64,000 nt of DNA from positions 44,231,036 through 44,295,035 of the forward strand of contig CM065682.1 of the NCBI GenBank assembly GCA_017654935.2, given 5' to 3'. The notes beneath the pieces are model-generated. The model was given only the letters and a program-made list of their open reading frames with translations, had not been told where the DNA came from and did no database searches. Made by a program: the position numbers and the translations under genes. Of the stretch, positions 36,136 through 47,649 are shown one piece after another; position 1 is the stretch's first letter, and the number at the start of each line of letters is the position of its first letter. Source of the stretch: Phymorhynchus buccinoides (Eukaryota > Mollusca > Gastropoda > Neogastropoda > Raphitomidae).

Positions 36136-37778
36136 GCGATATTGATGTGCTCATTAAGCTGGCTTCCGCTGTATAATTATAGACAGTAATGAACAATGGA
36201 AGTGGACGTATCCACAGCTCATGTGGTTCCCAAATTATAGTAGTCATTCTTGATGTGGTGGGGAGAACTTGTCACAATCGAATATCTATCCACATTCTTG
36301 AATTTTACCCCAACACTATATTTTGTATGCCGCATTAGTCTGGCTTTTTGGCAACAATTAATGCATGTGCCTGATTTTCAAAGCTCCTTAAGCTAAATTA
36401 CCCGCAAAGTATTATACTTTATTACACTGAAGAGTTGACAAGGAATGTATGGTTTCGATCTGCAATAATAATAGGCCTAATATGTTGCATTATAATTCTT
36501 CATTGTCAAGTAAAATAACTACAGTTAATCATTTTCATCTATCCGTTGCCATTCTTACACGTCATATGCCCTTAATTAAAATCATTCAGTTTCTCTCAAT
36601 AGGGTTAAATATTGCTACCCTGATGTTTACTTGCGATTGTTGCTCTGACTTCTACTACTTCTGATATTTGCAAATACATATGTACAAAACACTATGTATT
36701 TTCTTTGATGCACACATAATGCGGTCCATTATGAAATGTTATGTTTCTCTCTGTCTCTCTCTCTATTGTTTTTGCTTGTTTAGTGACAGGAAGTATGAGC
36801 ATAGTCAACGTTAGAACATAGTGGCTCATAAATATTCTATCGCACACCCAGGACAGCTCAGTTGATAACTGTCTTTTAACTTTTCAATGTATATAAAAAA
36901 TATATATAGTTCGTGTACAATTCGGACCCATCCAGTGTCCTAAAGACATTTGCAAACTTTATAAGACATTTATGTTTCGCTTTGTGGTAAACGCAATTAC
37001 TAACATCGCGCAGAGGCGGTAAGGAAAAATGAAAAGGGCGATTCATTTCTTCTTGCATTTGTTTTTCTTTTAAAACACATTTCCTCTAGCGTGTTGTTGT
37101 CAGCACTGTAATTCTTCAGGTTCGAGTAAGTCGTGGAATGGGTGTGCCATCACTATTCTCACTCCATTACACTACAATCACCTCCCCTTTTGCCATTCCT
37201 GATTTGTTCATCACTTCTGTACATCCAAATCAACTGAACTAAAATCTCTTATTTGTATTAAGGTTTGTCTTGTCTAAGTTTGTTTTGATTGTTGTGTACA
37301 TTTATTTGAAGCATAGTTCACCCAATGCACGCACTTTTCCTATGAAACAAAATATTGAAGGATGAGAAGTGAATGGGCGAATCATTTCTCATCCCCATGA
37401 ACATTGAAGAAAACTTACAGCCTGTTTTGCTCTATCTGATCCCACTATGCCCCCTTGCTATGTTTTTGACCCCCCTCTCCTCACCTTCCAGAATTGGATG
37501 TTGGTTGCTAATATGTCCGTCATTTGTCAATCAAAATTCATTGTCATGGCATGTCCCAAAACAATGGGTATAATTAAACCTCTCCATCTTGGAAGCAATA
37601 CTCTGATCCTACACGTTTTCTCGTTAGGCATAACATTTTTTCTTTGTTTACAATCGTTTCCTCCTCCCTCTCTGATTAATGTAATTAAATATTTGATTTT
37701 GCTTCGATATGCTAGTTTCTGTGACAATGGACATTTGACACATTTATGTTGTTTTCCATCCTGATTACTGAGGTATCC
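36136..37778 (+). repeat. Direct triplication, unit 2 (about 1.64 kb)
   Basis: Starts GATATTGATGTGCTCATTAAGCTGG and ends in CCATCCTGATTACTGAGGTATCCGCG. It lacks the GAAGAAAGCTC..GTTCCAGTATGTCTGTCG segment present in units 1 and 3. It gains about 180 bp at 37255-37430 (TTAAGGTTTGTCTTGT..CACGCACTTTTCC) that it shares with unit 3. Confidence 0.9.
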
Positions 37779-38070
37779 GCGATACTGATGTGCTCATTAA
37801 GCTGGCTTCCGCTGTATAATTATAGACAGTAATGAACAATGGAAGTGGACGTATCCACAGCTCATGTGGTTCCCAAATTATAGTAGACATTCTTGATGTG
37901 GTGGGGAGAACCTTTCACAATCGAATATCTATATCCGCGATACTGATGTGCTCATTAAGCTGGCTTAATGAAGAAAGCTCTTATTGTTCCAGTATGTCTG
38001 TCGTTTCTGTCTTCGTTCCTCCTTCCTTGTTTTCTTTCCTGTGTGTCTTCCTATCTTTGTTTTGACACAC

Positions 38071-38157
<87 letters not shown>

Positions 38158-39856
38158 TTGTGTTTGGTTTCAAAAATGGTATGGATGGTAATGGGCGGTG
38201 AAAGTGGGCGATCCACGTCTCAATGCCATGTCATTATTATTTTATTTTAATTATATTCAAGTTGTCCTGATTTGTTTTCAATCTCTAACTTTCAAATCAC
38301 AGAGAATTAGGCCCTTAATAAATATTTCGTCCATTGCTTTTTTGCTATGTCAGTTTATCACACGTTTCTGTTGTGGTTCCCAAATTATAGTAGACAATCT
38401 TTATATGGTGGAGAGAACTTGTCACAATCGAATATCTATCCACATTCTTTTATTTTACCCCAACACTATATTTTTTATGCCGCATTAGTCTGTTTGTTTG
38501 GCAACAATTAATGCATGTGCCTGATTTTCAAAGCTCCTTAAGCTAAATTACCCGCAAAGTATTATACTTTATTACACTTAAGCTAAATTACCCGCAAAGT
38601 ATAAATTATTACACTGAAGAGTTGACAAGGAATGTATGGTTTCGATCTGCAATAATAATAGGCCTAATAGGTTACATTATCATAACTTCATTCTCAAGTA
38701 AAATAACCACAGCTAATCATTTTCAACTATCCGTTGCCATTGTTACACGTCATATGCCCATAATTAAAATTATTCAGTTTCTCTTAATAGTGGTGAAAAA
38801 ACAAATATAGTTTGTTAAATATTGCTACACTGATGTTCATTTGCGATTGTTGCTCTGACTTCTACTACTTCTGATGTTTACAAATAGTTATGCACAAAAC
38901 ACTATGTATTTTCTTTGATGCACACATAATGCGGTCCATTATGAAATATCATGTTCCCCTCCTCTCTCTCTCTCTCTATATATATATATCTGTCTCTGTC
39001 TCTCTCTCTATTGTTTTTGCTTGTTTAGTGACAGGAAGTATGAGCATGGTCAACGTTAAAACATAAAGGCTCATAAATTCTCTCGGACACACAGGACAGC
39101 TCGGTTGATAACTGTCTTTCAACTTTTCATAATGTCAATATATGAAATTAAATAAAATCTATAGTTTGTGTCCAATTCGGACCCGTCCCGTGTCCTAAAG
39201 ACACTTGCAAACTTTATAAGACATTTATCTTTCTTTTTGAGGTGAACACAATTACTAGCATCGCGCAGAGGCGGTAAGGAAAAGTGAAAAGGGCGATTCA
39301 TTTCTCCTTGCGTTTCTTTTTCTTCTTTTAAAACATTTCCTCTAGCGTGCTGTTGTCAGCACTGTAATTCTTCAGGTTCGAGTAAGTCGTGGAATGGGTG
39401 TACCATCACTATTCTCACTCCATTACACTACCATCACCTCCACTTTTGCCATTCCTGATTATTTTGTTCATCACTTCTGTACATACAAATCAACTGAACT
39501 AAAATCTGTCTTATTTGTATTAAGGTTTGTCTTGTTTGAGTTTGTTTTGATTGTTGTGTACATTTATTTTAAGCATAGTTCACCCAATGCACGCACTTTT
39601 CCTATGAAACAAAATAGTGAAGGATGAGAAGTGAATGGGCGAATCATTTCTCATCCCCATGAACATTGAAGAAAACTTACAGCCTGTTTTTCTCTATCTG
39701 ATCACACTATGCCCTCTTGTTAAGTTTTTGACCCCCCTCTCCTCCTCACCTTCCAGAATTAGAAGTTAGTCGCTAAAATATCCGTCATCGGTAAATCAAC
39801 ATTCATTGTCACGGCATGTATCCCAAAACAATGGCTATAATTAAACCTCTCCATCC
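37779..39856 (+). repeat. Direct triplication, unit 3 (about 2.1 kb)
   Basis: Starts GATACTGATGTGCTCATTAAG. It contains an internal re-duplication of that start at about 37939, a second small one at 38540-38610 (TTAAGCTAAATTACCCGCAAAGT twice) and an expanded (CT)n at 38073-38155. The (CT)n lies at a point where unit 1 has only GACACCTTTG. The series otherwise follows unit 1. Confidence 0.9.
38073..38155. repeat. (CT)n microsatellite inside unit 3
   Basis: About 41 CT dinucleotides between GACACAC and CTTTGTG. Unit 1 lacks the tract at the equivalent place, so the expansion followed the duplication. Confidence 0.95.
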
Positions 39857-39906
39857 GTCACTTGTAGAAAACGAATATTCTTGTTAAGAATCCAAACGTT
39901 TGGTTA

Positions 39907-40157
39907 TTAACCCTTTCGCCGCCAGCTGTTTTTCAGCCAAGAAATACCATTAAGTTTAACTGGGTAGAGAAAAACAAATATCTGCAATATTGGGAATTCC
40001 TTCATGACATGTAATGTATAGCATTATGTCTATCCTTACCTCAAAAAATTGAGAAAATAGCGTCTTCGGATAACAGGCCCTGTTTTGATGCCTTTTAGTG
40101 ACATGGGTGTTAAACCATTGTGGTGCATAAATGCGACATTGGCGGTGAAAGGGTTAA
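39907..40157 (+). mobile_element. piggyBac-type MITE (family P), copy C, full length
   Basis: TTAACCCTTTCGCCGCCAGC...GGCGGTGAAAGGGTTAA, 251 bp, with all family landmarks. It lies directly at the right end of the triplication. Confidence 0.9.
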
Positions 40158-40345
40158 AAGATGTTAACAAAACGACACACTATAGATTAGCTCGAAGCAC
40201 ACTTCGACGTTTTGCGAAAACTGAAGATGCTGCTTCTTTGTTTTCTGGTAAAAAGAAAAGAGCAAAAAGGCAATTATTGACATATACTGGGGTTCAAGAC
40301 GAAGATGCGTTGCGTGGGATAAGATATATAAAAAAAAAGGTTTGA
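40143..40345 (+). pseudogene. Lysine/arginine-rich open frame of unknown origin
   Basis: An 86-codon frame begins in the MITE (40085). After the MITE end it reads a more protein-like stretch: KTTHYRLARSTLRRFAKTED, then GKKKRAKRQ, then DEDALRGIRYIKKK. The post-MITE part is about 60 residues. I recognise no family. No splice site or start unique to it is evident, and the frame's start belongs to the MITE. It could be a decayed exon fragment or chance. Confidence 0.2.
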
Positions 40346-41095
40346 GAATGTACTGTTTAGTGAGATATTTGAGGTTTGAAATGCGTTGCGTTTGGTAAGT
40401 TATGTGGAAGGTTTTTTCTGCTTCTCACCACCTCTTTGAAACTGGCGTTCCAATCATTGATAACGTGCTCCTACCGATATGATTGTTCAAAATATCTACA
40501 TTAAGCCATGCGAATAAAACCCCGTTTAATCTAAGTTGATTCCTTGTTAGAAAGTTGATTACTTGTAACCTGGTTCGTGTGCTTGAGTGCGCGGTGTATA
40601 GCAACTATAAGTACACATTTTGTTTGTTGTAGGCCATGATTGTCATTTATGGTATTTCGCCTGCGCACAGTCCTGCTGAATGCGATCTGGCATAATTGTC
40701 CTTTGTCCCAGTGAATACTGGGCAAAGGACTATAAGTTTGTTTCGGTCTATTTTTCTTTCTGATTGTCCGTCTAGGTTGTATCTTGGGAACGGCTGGACA
40801 GAATGGTTTCAAAGTGTGTGTGGTTGTGCATTTCTATAAACGGAGGACATGTATGCCGCTCGGCGACACTCTTTGGATAATAACTGCTTTTGCCCCCCAC
40901 CCCACCCCCGCGCCCTGTGACTATGAATTCATACAGGTAATCAAATACATAATAATGTGTAAACTGTTGAAAATTAAAAACAAAGAAATTATGGATTAAG
41001 AGAAATATTTTTATTTTTATTACGGCCTACGTGGAATGTGTGACATGGCGCGGACCTGATTAATAATTATATCATTGTGTTTTAGTAACGGTAAC
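40346..41095. other. Intergenic stretch, nothing recognised
   Basis: A C-rich run CCCCCCACCCCACCCCCGCGCCC is at about 40893-40915. A 93-codon minus-strand frame (40531-40812) carries no motif. Confidence 0.4.
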
Positions 41096-41099
41096 ACGG

Positions 41100-41690
41100 G
41101 ATCTGTACAATAAATGATTTTCTACAATAATGGAACATCGTGGTACAGATTAGTTTTTGTGGAAGATTATAAACGAGGAGGCCTTTACACTGATTATAGT
41201 CAAAGACTGTATAGGAGCAGATAAGCATCCGGTCTCTTTTCCCTACATGAGTAGTGAGGACAGAAACAGTGGTTATGCCCCTTTTAAACAGGACACATTT
41301 TACACGTCGATAGGCCAGTTGAATTATCCGTTCAAATTCCAGTCTGAGTTTTTGGATAGCCTCCACTGTGAAAAGTGTACTGTCCCCACTATCGATAACT
41401 CTATCAGCCCGGTTCGCCGAGCTCTTAAGTAATCCATCTTACCCTTTTAGAATATCTTTGCTATAGTGCTGCAGCCTCTTGACTCTTGGGGACCCTCCGC
41501 GAGGCCAGTTTGTCCTCAAACCCCTTTGGCAGAGAATGGGTCTGTACCATGGGGAAGGTATCTCCACTATAGACAAATTCTAGCACAGCCCGCCGAAATA
41601 GCATCTGACCCCTCTGCTATCTGGCAGTCAAGGTCGAAAATGACCGGCTTGCATATATTTCTTCTGGGGTGAAGATTTAATCATTTAGCT
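41100..41690 (+). repeat. Interspersed repeat family D, copy 2
   Basis: Matches 31495-31810 in two blocks, 41105-41185 and 41465-41675, separated by about 280 bp not present in the first copy. It therefore has an insertion, or copy 1 has a deletion. The 91-94 codon overlapping frames at 41082-41432 fall in that extra part. Confidence 0.6.
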
Positions 41691-43018
41691 CATGTTTCTA
41701 TTTTTAATATCATTTTGGCCTTGTATCTGGCAGTCATGGTCAGAAACGACTGACTGGCATACATATGTGCTGCCTTCTCTGTTGCTTTTTGCCAACAGTA
41801 ATGACAGATAACCACATAAGGCCTGTAGAGTACTTTTAGATTTGGAGACAAAAGAAACGAGGGTATCAAATATTCGATGCAATCTTTTTTCAAGTTGGGT
41901 TTGTGTGGGAAAACCAGGGAGCACAAGACATAACAAAAACTTATGTTTTTAAAGTTGCATGTAAAAATTTGTTTTAAATGACAAGACCGCCTTTGCAAAA
42001 AAGGACAGAAAAAATAGAAAGAGGAAAAAAAGAAAAGAATAAATAGTAAAGGTGGAGGGTTAAAACAATTAATTGTGCAATAGCAATTGGGGTTTTGTTT
42101 CACTCATCGAGCCTACATGTGCAGGATGGTTTTGAAATTTAGTTATAACAAAAATGCTTTGATCACATCCACTCAGCCCGGGGTTTTTTTCTTCCTTTAA
42201 AAAAAAAGAGTGGGTTTTGTTTTTTGTAACCCTTTGTTTGTGTTTTTGCCGTTCTTATAGCTGCTTCTGTAAAGGGACTGATTTGTGTGGTTGACAAAAT
42301 TAATTAAATGTAAAAAAAATGCAAGCAAATGTTTTTTCTATAAAATTCAGAATAGTTAAAAAATATTTGCTTTGTACAATAAAATAAATCGTTAATGATG
42401 TGCAGTATCCTCTCTCTGTGTGTGTGTATATATTTGTGCGCGCGCATGTATGAGGGTGCGTGCGTGCTTATCCTTTTTCTTTTTAAAACATTATTCTCTG
42501 ATAATCAAAATCCACAAAGCAAGACTTGCCCTTATCAGTTTGTTTTGTCGCCTTGTTCAAATGGCTCAATCTTAAAAGGAATTCTTGAATGTGGAAATCG
42601 GATGTCTTTTAACATGAACAAATCCCTATAACGGACCGCACACGCCTAACCTACATAATAGATAATAGGCCTGCATCAAAGTTATTTTAGCACTAGTAGC
42701 CAAAGGCTGCAAGAAAATACCATTCCGAAAATAACATTGGCCTAAAACCGTTTAAGAAAATATGTTATGAAATCAGAAAAAAATGTCAGTTGTTCCAAGA
42801 CAGAATGAGAAGAGAAAGAGTATGCCTACAAAGATATGTTCTCGATTGTTTTACTGAAATAGATAGCCTATAGAGAAATGTTTTTTTGTTTTGTTTTGAA
42901 TGCTAAGGAGTTGACCCATCACTAATAATTATTTGATCAAAATTTAAATTGAACTAATAAACAATCGAGATGTCATATTTCTTCAAATACCGAGTACCCC
43001 GTTTCCGCCCCGTCAGGC
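41691..43018. other. AT-rich intergenic stretch
   Basis: Poly-A/T tracts and a (TG)n at about 42416-42430. The 137-codon minus-strand frame at 41690-42103 is compositionally skewed (F-rich) and has no recognised motif. Confidence 0.45.
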
Positions 43019-43019
43019 T

Positions 43020-43110
43020 CGCGCACGCACGCACGCACACGCACGCACACGCACACGCACACGCACACGCACACGCACACACACACACACACGCACGCGC
43101 GCGCGCGCGC
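43020..43110. repeat. (GCAC)n/(CA)n/(GC)n microsatellite
   Basis: A compound alternating purine-pyrimidine tract of about 90 bp ending in (GC)n. Potential Z-DNA. Confidence 0.95.
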
Positions 43111-44359
43111 TAACAATTGTCTTTATTTTTTATAAAAAGGTCGCCAAAGTTTTCAAAAGAATGATCTTAGTTCTGCAATCTTTAGTATTTCTTGATCAAC
43201 TGTCATACAGTACTAAAGGTCGAGAGATTAATGGTCTCGTTGGGGCCAGTCATCTCCACTCTAAGTAAATGAAGTTAGCCCAGCATTCCAGAATAGCGGT
43301 TGTCTTCTCTGCTACCTATTGTGTTCTATATCTGACGGTAAGATGTCCATATGCAGTAACTCTGAAGGTGTAACTCCGGTCTGGTTGGGAACCCTCGGAA
43401 TGATGTATGGTCACTGCAACTAGGGTTATTAATGCCCTTGACGGCAAGAGTTTAAACCCTTGTTGATCAGTATCCAAAAGAGCATATTCACTCTTGCAAA
43501 AGGCAGCCATTAAGTGGCCTCAAATAGGGTTATTGGCGAGAGTTATTTTCTTGTTTGGTCAGTACTCGACCATCTTCCCCCACCCACCAAGGGCATTCAC
43601 TCTTGCAAAAGGTGTTATTTGCATTGGCCATGCATGTGTCTTTTGTCTCTGCGTGTATATTTCGCAGTTACATGTTTTACATGCTTTGTTTTTAACATAT
43701 TTCTGTAAACTAGTTTCGAAAGCTAGCATCACAACACTACCCACTGGTATTTTCTAAACGTTCTATATTGTGCTTTATTTATGTCTTCTTTTGTTTTGCA
43801 CTCTTAGTTTTGTAGGAAAAGGAGTGCCTAAAAATTGGAACGAGGGCAGGTACAGTAGTGGGGCAGTGTCTTTTACACAACGTTTTTCGGTTAACAAATC
43901 AAACTACTGGCCTGATAATGTTGAAAATTTTAAAAAGCCCGAAACAAAAAGACAGAAAAGAGAAAAGAACGAAAAAGAAAAGCAAAAAAGAAGATGGGGG
44001 GAAACATGAGGTAGATGGTGGAGGGAAAGAAAAAAAGTAGATATGTGTTTGTGTCTGTGTATGTACGTTTGCATATGTGTGTGTGTGTGCGTGAGTGTGC
44101 GTGTGTGTACAATGCATTATCCCCAGGTGTGGCGTTACGGCTACCGGCAAAACATTTACGCGTTTGCCACCTTGTTTCGTTTATTTTTCGCTTGAAAGAG
44201 ATTATCTTCTCTGATCGTTAAAACCTTTTTTGTGTTATTTTCCTCTCTCCAAGCAAATGCTTGACGCTGGCTCCGGAATGACTGAATCGACATGTGCTGC
44301 ATTTGTAAAATTATTATGTCTGCCTTCCCTATAGAATGTCGTTATTTTCATACCCCTCG

Positions 44360-44360
<1 letters not shown>
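43111..44360. other. Intergenic stretch with short repeats
   Basis: CACTCTTGCAAAAGG occurs at about 43489 and 43598, a direct repeat ~110 bp apart. A (TG)n lies at about 44080-44110. No gene recognised. Confidence 0.45.

Positions 44361-44415
<55 letters not shown>
44361..44415. repeat. (CA)n microsatellite
   Basis: About 27 CA dinucleotides. Frames on either strand through it are artefacts. Confidence 0.95.
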
Positions 44416-44418
<3 letters not shown>

Positions 44419-44714
44419 CTCCACCCCCACCCCCACTGGTTCCCTGAGGCTATTGTTGTATGAAGACGGACAAGCGTTGAAAATAGAACACACGCGCGCG
44501 CGCGCAGACACACTTGCATACGCACACACGCACGGTTTACGACTAGATGCACCCGACATTTTGTGAGGAATGATTCTCTTGACATAGGGCCTACCCACGA
44601 ATCTGATGAAATACTACTAGTTTCGTTTGACAGCCCTGACATGGCCTTAGTGGTCGACGGGGCTATCCTTTTAATCTTAATCTTACTAGTTTCATTCACA
44701 ATTTTTGTAGTCCC

Positions 44715-44935
44715 CCGTACTCGAATCTGATGAAATATCTGTATTTTTTTGTATCATTTTTTTAAAATGATATTCGTGTATTGGGGTCTACATGTAAGCC
44801 TATAATTATAGCGAACGAAAATGTTAGGATTTCATCGGATTCATTTAGACGGTAGTATTTCACGAGAATCATGACTCACCGACGTCGTCATAGTTGGATA
44901 GTCGTACTACTGAAGTCGCACGTGTGAATCCGTCC
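44715..44935 (+). repeat. Interspersed repeat family E, copy 1
   Basis: CGAATCTGATGAAAT near the left pairs with ATTTCATCGGATTCA further in, an internal inverted repeat. The 3' half (GACGTCGTCA.AGTTGGATAGTCGTAC..TGAAGT) is shared with 54980-55250 and 63655-63850 in order and strand. A second CGAATCTGATGAAATACT lies just upstream at about 44598. Confidence 0.7.
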
Positions 44936-45004
44936 TTTTGCGGATTGTTGCATGGTATAGAAATACTCCCAGAAAAAACACCAACATAGGCCTAATATTT
45001 TGTG

Positions 45005-45062
45005 TGTACGCGCGCGCTTGTGTATGCATGTGCACACGCGCGCGCGCGCGCGTGTGTGTGCA
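45005..45062. repeat. TG/CG alternating tract
   Basis: TGTGTACGCGCGCGCTTG, then CACACGCGCGCGCGCGCGTGTGTG. About 55 bp of alternating purine-pyrimidine sequence. Confidence 0.85.
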
Positions 45063-45608
45063 TATGCTCGCACGCACGTGAATGAGATTTAAATCAAACA
45101 GATGGCCATGATTCTAACGGAAACATGATTGCCATCTCAATTTACAGACTTTCCTTATAATATTAAAATCATTCAGTTTAACTGATGTCTTACACTTAAG
45201 CCAACAGTGTTGGATGAAATAGTAATGATCACTCAGCTGAGATCTGCAAGCACAGGAAATCCAGAGGTAATAAGAGAAATTCGGGGCCATAGAAATTCAG
45301 GGAACATACCACCAGTTCCTGTGGGGACATAATAAATTATCTCTGATTCCAGTGACTTGCGCACGAGCAAAATTAATCAGTTGGTCAGCATTCGTCATTC
45401 TTCTCAGCCTCTTGCTCTAAGCATAGCAATTATGACCTTACCGTAATTAACAACAGCGAATCCCCAAATGGCCCTATCCGAATAGGTCCTACAGAGGGAG
45501 AAGCCAGAGCGGTCAATTGTGTCTTGGTCTTCTAGGTGCAACCACAGGTGTTTGCTGCATGGACTGGTTAACTACATGATTGTCCACAATCAGTATACTC
45601 ACTGATAA

Positions 45609-45610
<2 letters not shown>
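45063..45610. other. Intergenic stretch, nothing recognised
   Basis: No repeat or gene seen. Confidence 0.4.

Positions 45611-45611
<1 letters not shown>

Positions 45612-45690
<79 letters not shown>
45612..45690. repeat. (GA)n microsatellite
   Basis: About 39 uninterrupted GA dinucleotides. Confidence 0.95.
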
Positions 45691-45691
<1 letters not shown>

Positions 45692-46101
45692 ATAATATAA
45701 GAATTATATACATACATTTTGCACAAACACCAGCACAGTCTGAGTGTATTTACTCAATTAATGGAATCAGAAATGACAACGACAATAAATAATCAGCAAT
45801 GTCGGACAAGGAATTTCGGCGAGTCAACTAAAACAACGCCTACCCTGTTAACACGGTCCACCCTTTCCTACGTACTTTCATAATTATATATGAATGGAAA
45901 GGAAGTGTTTTCATCACTTACTGGTCAAAAGACAGAATTATTGACGCATGTGTGTGTAGTCTAATGCGTTTACAAAACAAATGCAGATAATTGTGAACGT
46001 AACCCCTTTCGCCGCCAGCCATTTTTCAGCCCAAAAAATACCATTAAACTTAACTAGGTAGAACAAAAAAACTGCAATATTGGGAATTCCTCTGTAACAT
46101 A

Positions 46102-46585
46102 TAGCACTGTCTCATAATTCGGTCTTTTGGGGTTATCTTTCTCTACTGTCGTTTTGAAGTCGGTTTGGGGTAGTTCCGGTTCAAAAATAGAATTAAAAAA
46201 CGGAAGTTACCTACCTTAAACAACAACTATATTTTGTTCTTGTCTTCAAGTCTTAGGGTATTAATGTGGTCGTATCAAGTAAAGAAATAAGAACATAACT
46301 GTTTATAGTCAACGATTGTAAACACTTTAAGAAAAAACCATGAACGAGGACTTAATATTATTAAATCTCCAAACTGATAACTGAGCAATTAAACACCCCT
46401 CCATTACAATTACGGAGCAGCCATGCCGTGTTTACAGCATTTTCTAACCGGAACTATTTTCCCCACATGGCCGAAAGGCCCAAGAGGGCGTAAAACTTTA
46501 TTTTCTCTCTCTCTAACCGGAACTAAGCGTCCTAACGAGCACAGAACTCGTCTGGTACTTCCGTTTTCATCTCGCAACAGTGCTA
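46102..46585. mobile_element. Tc1/mariner-type MITE nested in copy D, 484 bp
   Basis: The termini TAGCACTGT (46102) and ACAGTGCTA (ending 46585) are perfect inverted repeats flanked by TA on both sides (46100-46101 and 46586-46587). Removing it restores the host sequence ACATATAACATTAGGCCTA found in other family P copies. TTCCGGTT/AACCGGAA subterminal motifs are also inverted. No transposase frame. The TA target points to the Tc1/mariner superfamily. Confidence 0.8.
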
Positions 46586-46679
46586 TATAACATTAGGCCT
46601 ACCCTTACCTCCCAAAATTAAGAAAATAATGGTCTTTGGATAACAGGCCCTGATTTGATGTCTTTTAGTAACATGGGTG

Positions 46680-46917
46680 TTAACCCTTTCACCGTTTATG
46701 CACCACAATGGTTTAACACCCATGTCACTAAAAGGCATATCAGGGTATGTTATTCGAAGACCCTGTTTTCTTAACTTTGTGAGGTAAGGATAGGCCTAAT
46801 GCTATGCATGTCACAGACGAAGTCCCAATATTGCAGATAAAACATTTATCTACCCACTCCTAGTTAAGTTTAATGATATTGTTTGGCTGAAACAACGGCT
46901 GGCGGCTAAAGGGTTAC
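46680..46917 (-). mobile_element. piggyBac-type MITE (family P), copy E, inserted in copy D
   Basis: In reverse orientation, TTAACCCTTTCACCG (46680) through GGCGGCTAAAGGGTTA (46917). It sits in the TTAA of the host copy's GGGTGTTAAACCATTGTGG, leaving TTAA at the left and TTAC at the right. This self-insertion shows TTAA target duplication directly. Confidence 0.9.
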
Positions 46918-47024
46918 ACCATTGTGGTGCTAAAATGCGACATTGGCGGTGAAAGGGTTGTAGATTTTAAATATAAAGTAAACCTATTTTTAAAACCCAA
47001 AATGCCCGGGGCACAAAATGAATA

Positions 47025-47436
47025 GAGTAAGTAAAAGACCTAGCATTAGTTGGAGACATCGTTGGTAGGCGTAACTGGTAAGCAGCAAGAACATGCATGA
47101 CAACAACGGAGGTGATAATTAACCCTTTCGCCGCCAGCTTTTTTTAGCCAAAAAGTTCCATTAAATTTAAGTGGGTAGAGAAAAAAAAATCTGCAATATT
47201 GGGAACTCCTCCATGACATGTATAACATTAGGCCTATCCTTACCTCCCATAATTAAGAAAGTAGGGTCTCTGGATAACAGGCCCTGTTTTGATGCCTTTT
47301 AGTGACATGGGTACCATTGTTAGGGTTAAGTCAAAATGAATAGAGTAAGAGCTAGCGGTAGTTGGAGACATCGTTGGTAGGCTTAACTGGTAAGCAGCAA
47401 GAACATGCATGACAACAACGGAGGTGATAATTAAGC
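47025..47436 (+). repeat. Host segment duplicated on both sides of MITE copy F
   Basis: AATGAATAGAGTAAG..GTTGGAGACATCGTTGGTAGGC, then ACTGGTAAGCAGCAAGAACA, then CAACGGAGGTGATAATTAA, occur at 47017-47122 and again at 47335-47436. The copies are nearly identical and both end at the TTAA. The MITE occupies the junction. Confidence 0.85.
47119..47339 (+). mobile_element. piggyBac-type MITE (family P), copy F, internally deleted
   Basis: TTAACCCTTTCGCCGCCAGC at the left. The right end TAGGGTTAA is intact, but about 35 bp of the usual 3' part (GTGGTGCTAAAATGCGAC..GGCGGTG) are lost. It lies between two copies of a ~90-bp host segment. Confidence 0.8.
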
Positions 47437-47649
47437 CAGTCGCCTTGGGCTTTTGTTGCCTGTGAAATTATGACAACTTGTTTTATTTTCTCCACTCTCG
47501 TCCCAGGCAATTGGACGCTGTTGTTTGGTATGATCATACATGTATATGTACACTGTCGCGCGAAGGGGTATATTGAGGAAAATAGGAAGGAACATAAAAT
47601 ACGCGGCACAGATGAGAATCGTGGCAATTTGCAAGGCTGCAGGAGCTAC

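Larger units (their letters stand above)
45999..46961 (+). mobile_element. piggyBac-type MITE (family P), copy D, host of two nested insertions
   Basis: The left end is at 45999 (GTAACCCCTTTCGCCGCC) and the right end at 46961 (GGCGGTGAAAGGGTTG). The family sequence is interrupted at 46102-46585 by a TA-flanked MITE and at 46684-46913 by another family P MITE in reverse orientation. With both removed, the remainder collapses to a normal ~245-bp family P element. Confidence 0.85.

Noticed and set aside
42995..43115. CRISPR-like regular array
   Set aside because: Simple (GCAC)n/(CA)n microsatellite; no spacers, and the genome is eukaryotic.
44235..44699. 154-codon minus-strand frame with a Cys/Val run
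   Set aside because: The run is a translation of (CA)n; flanks carry no protein motif.
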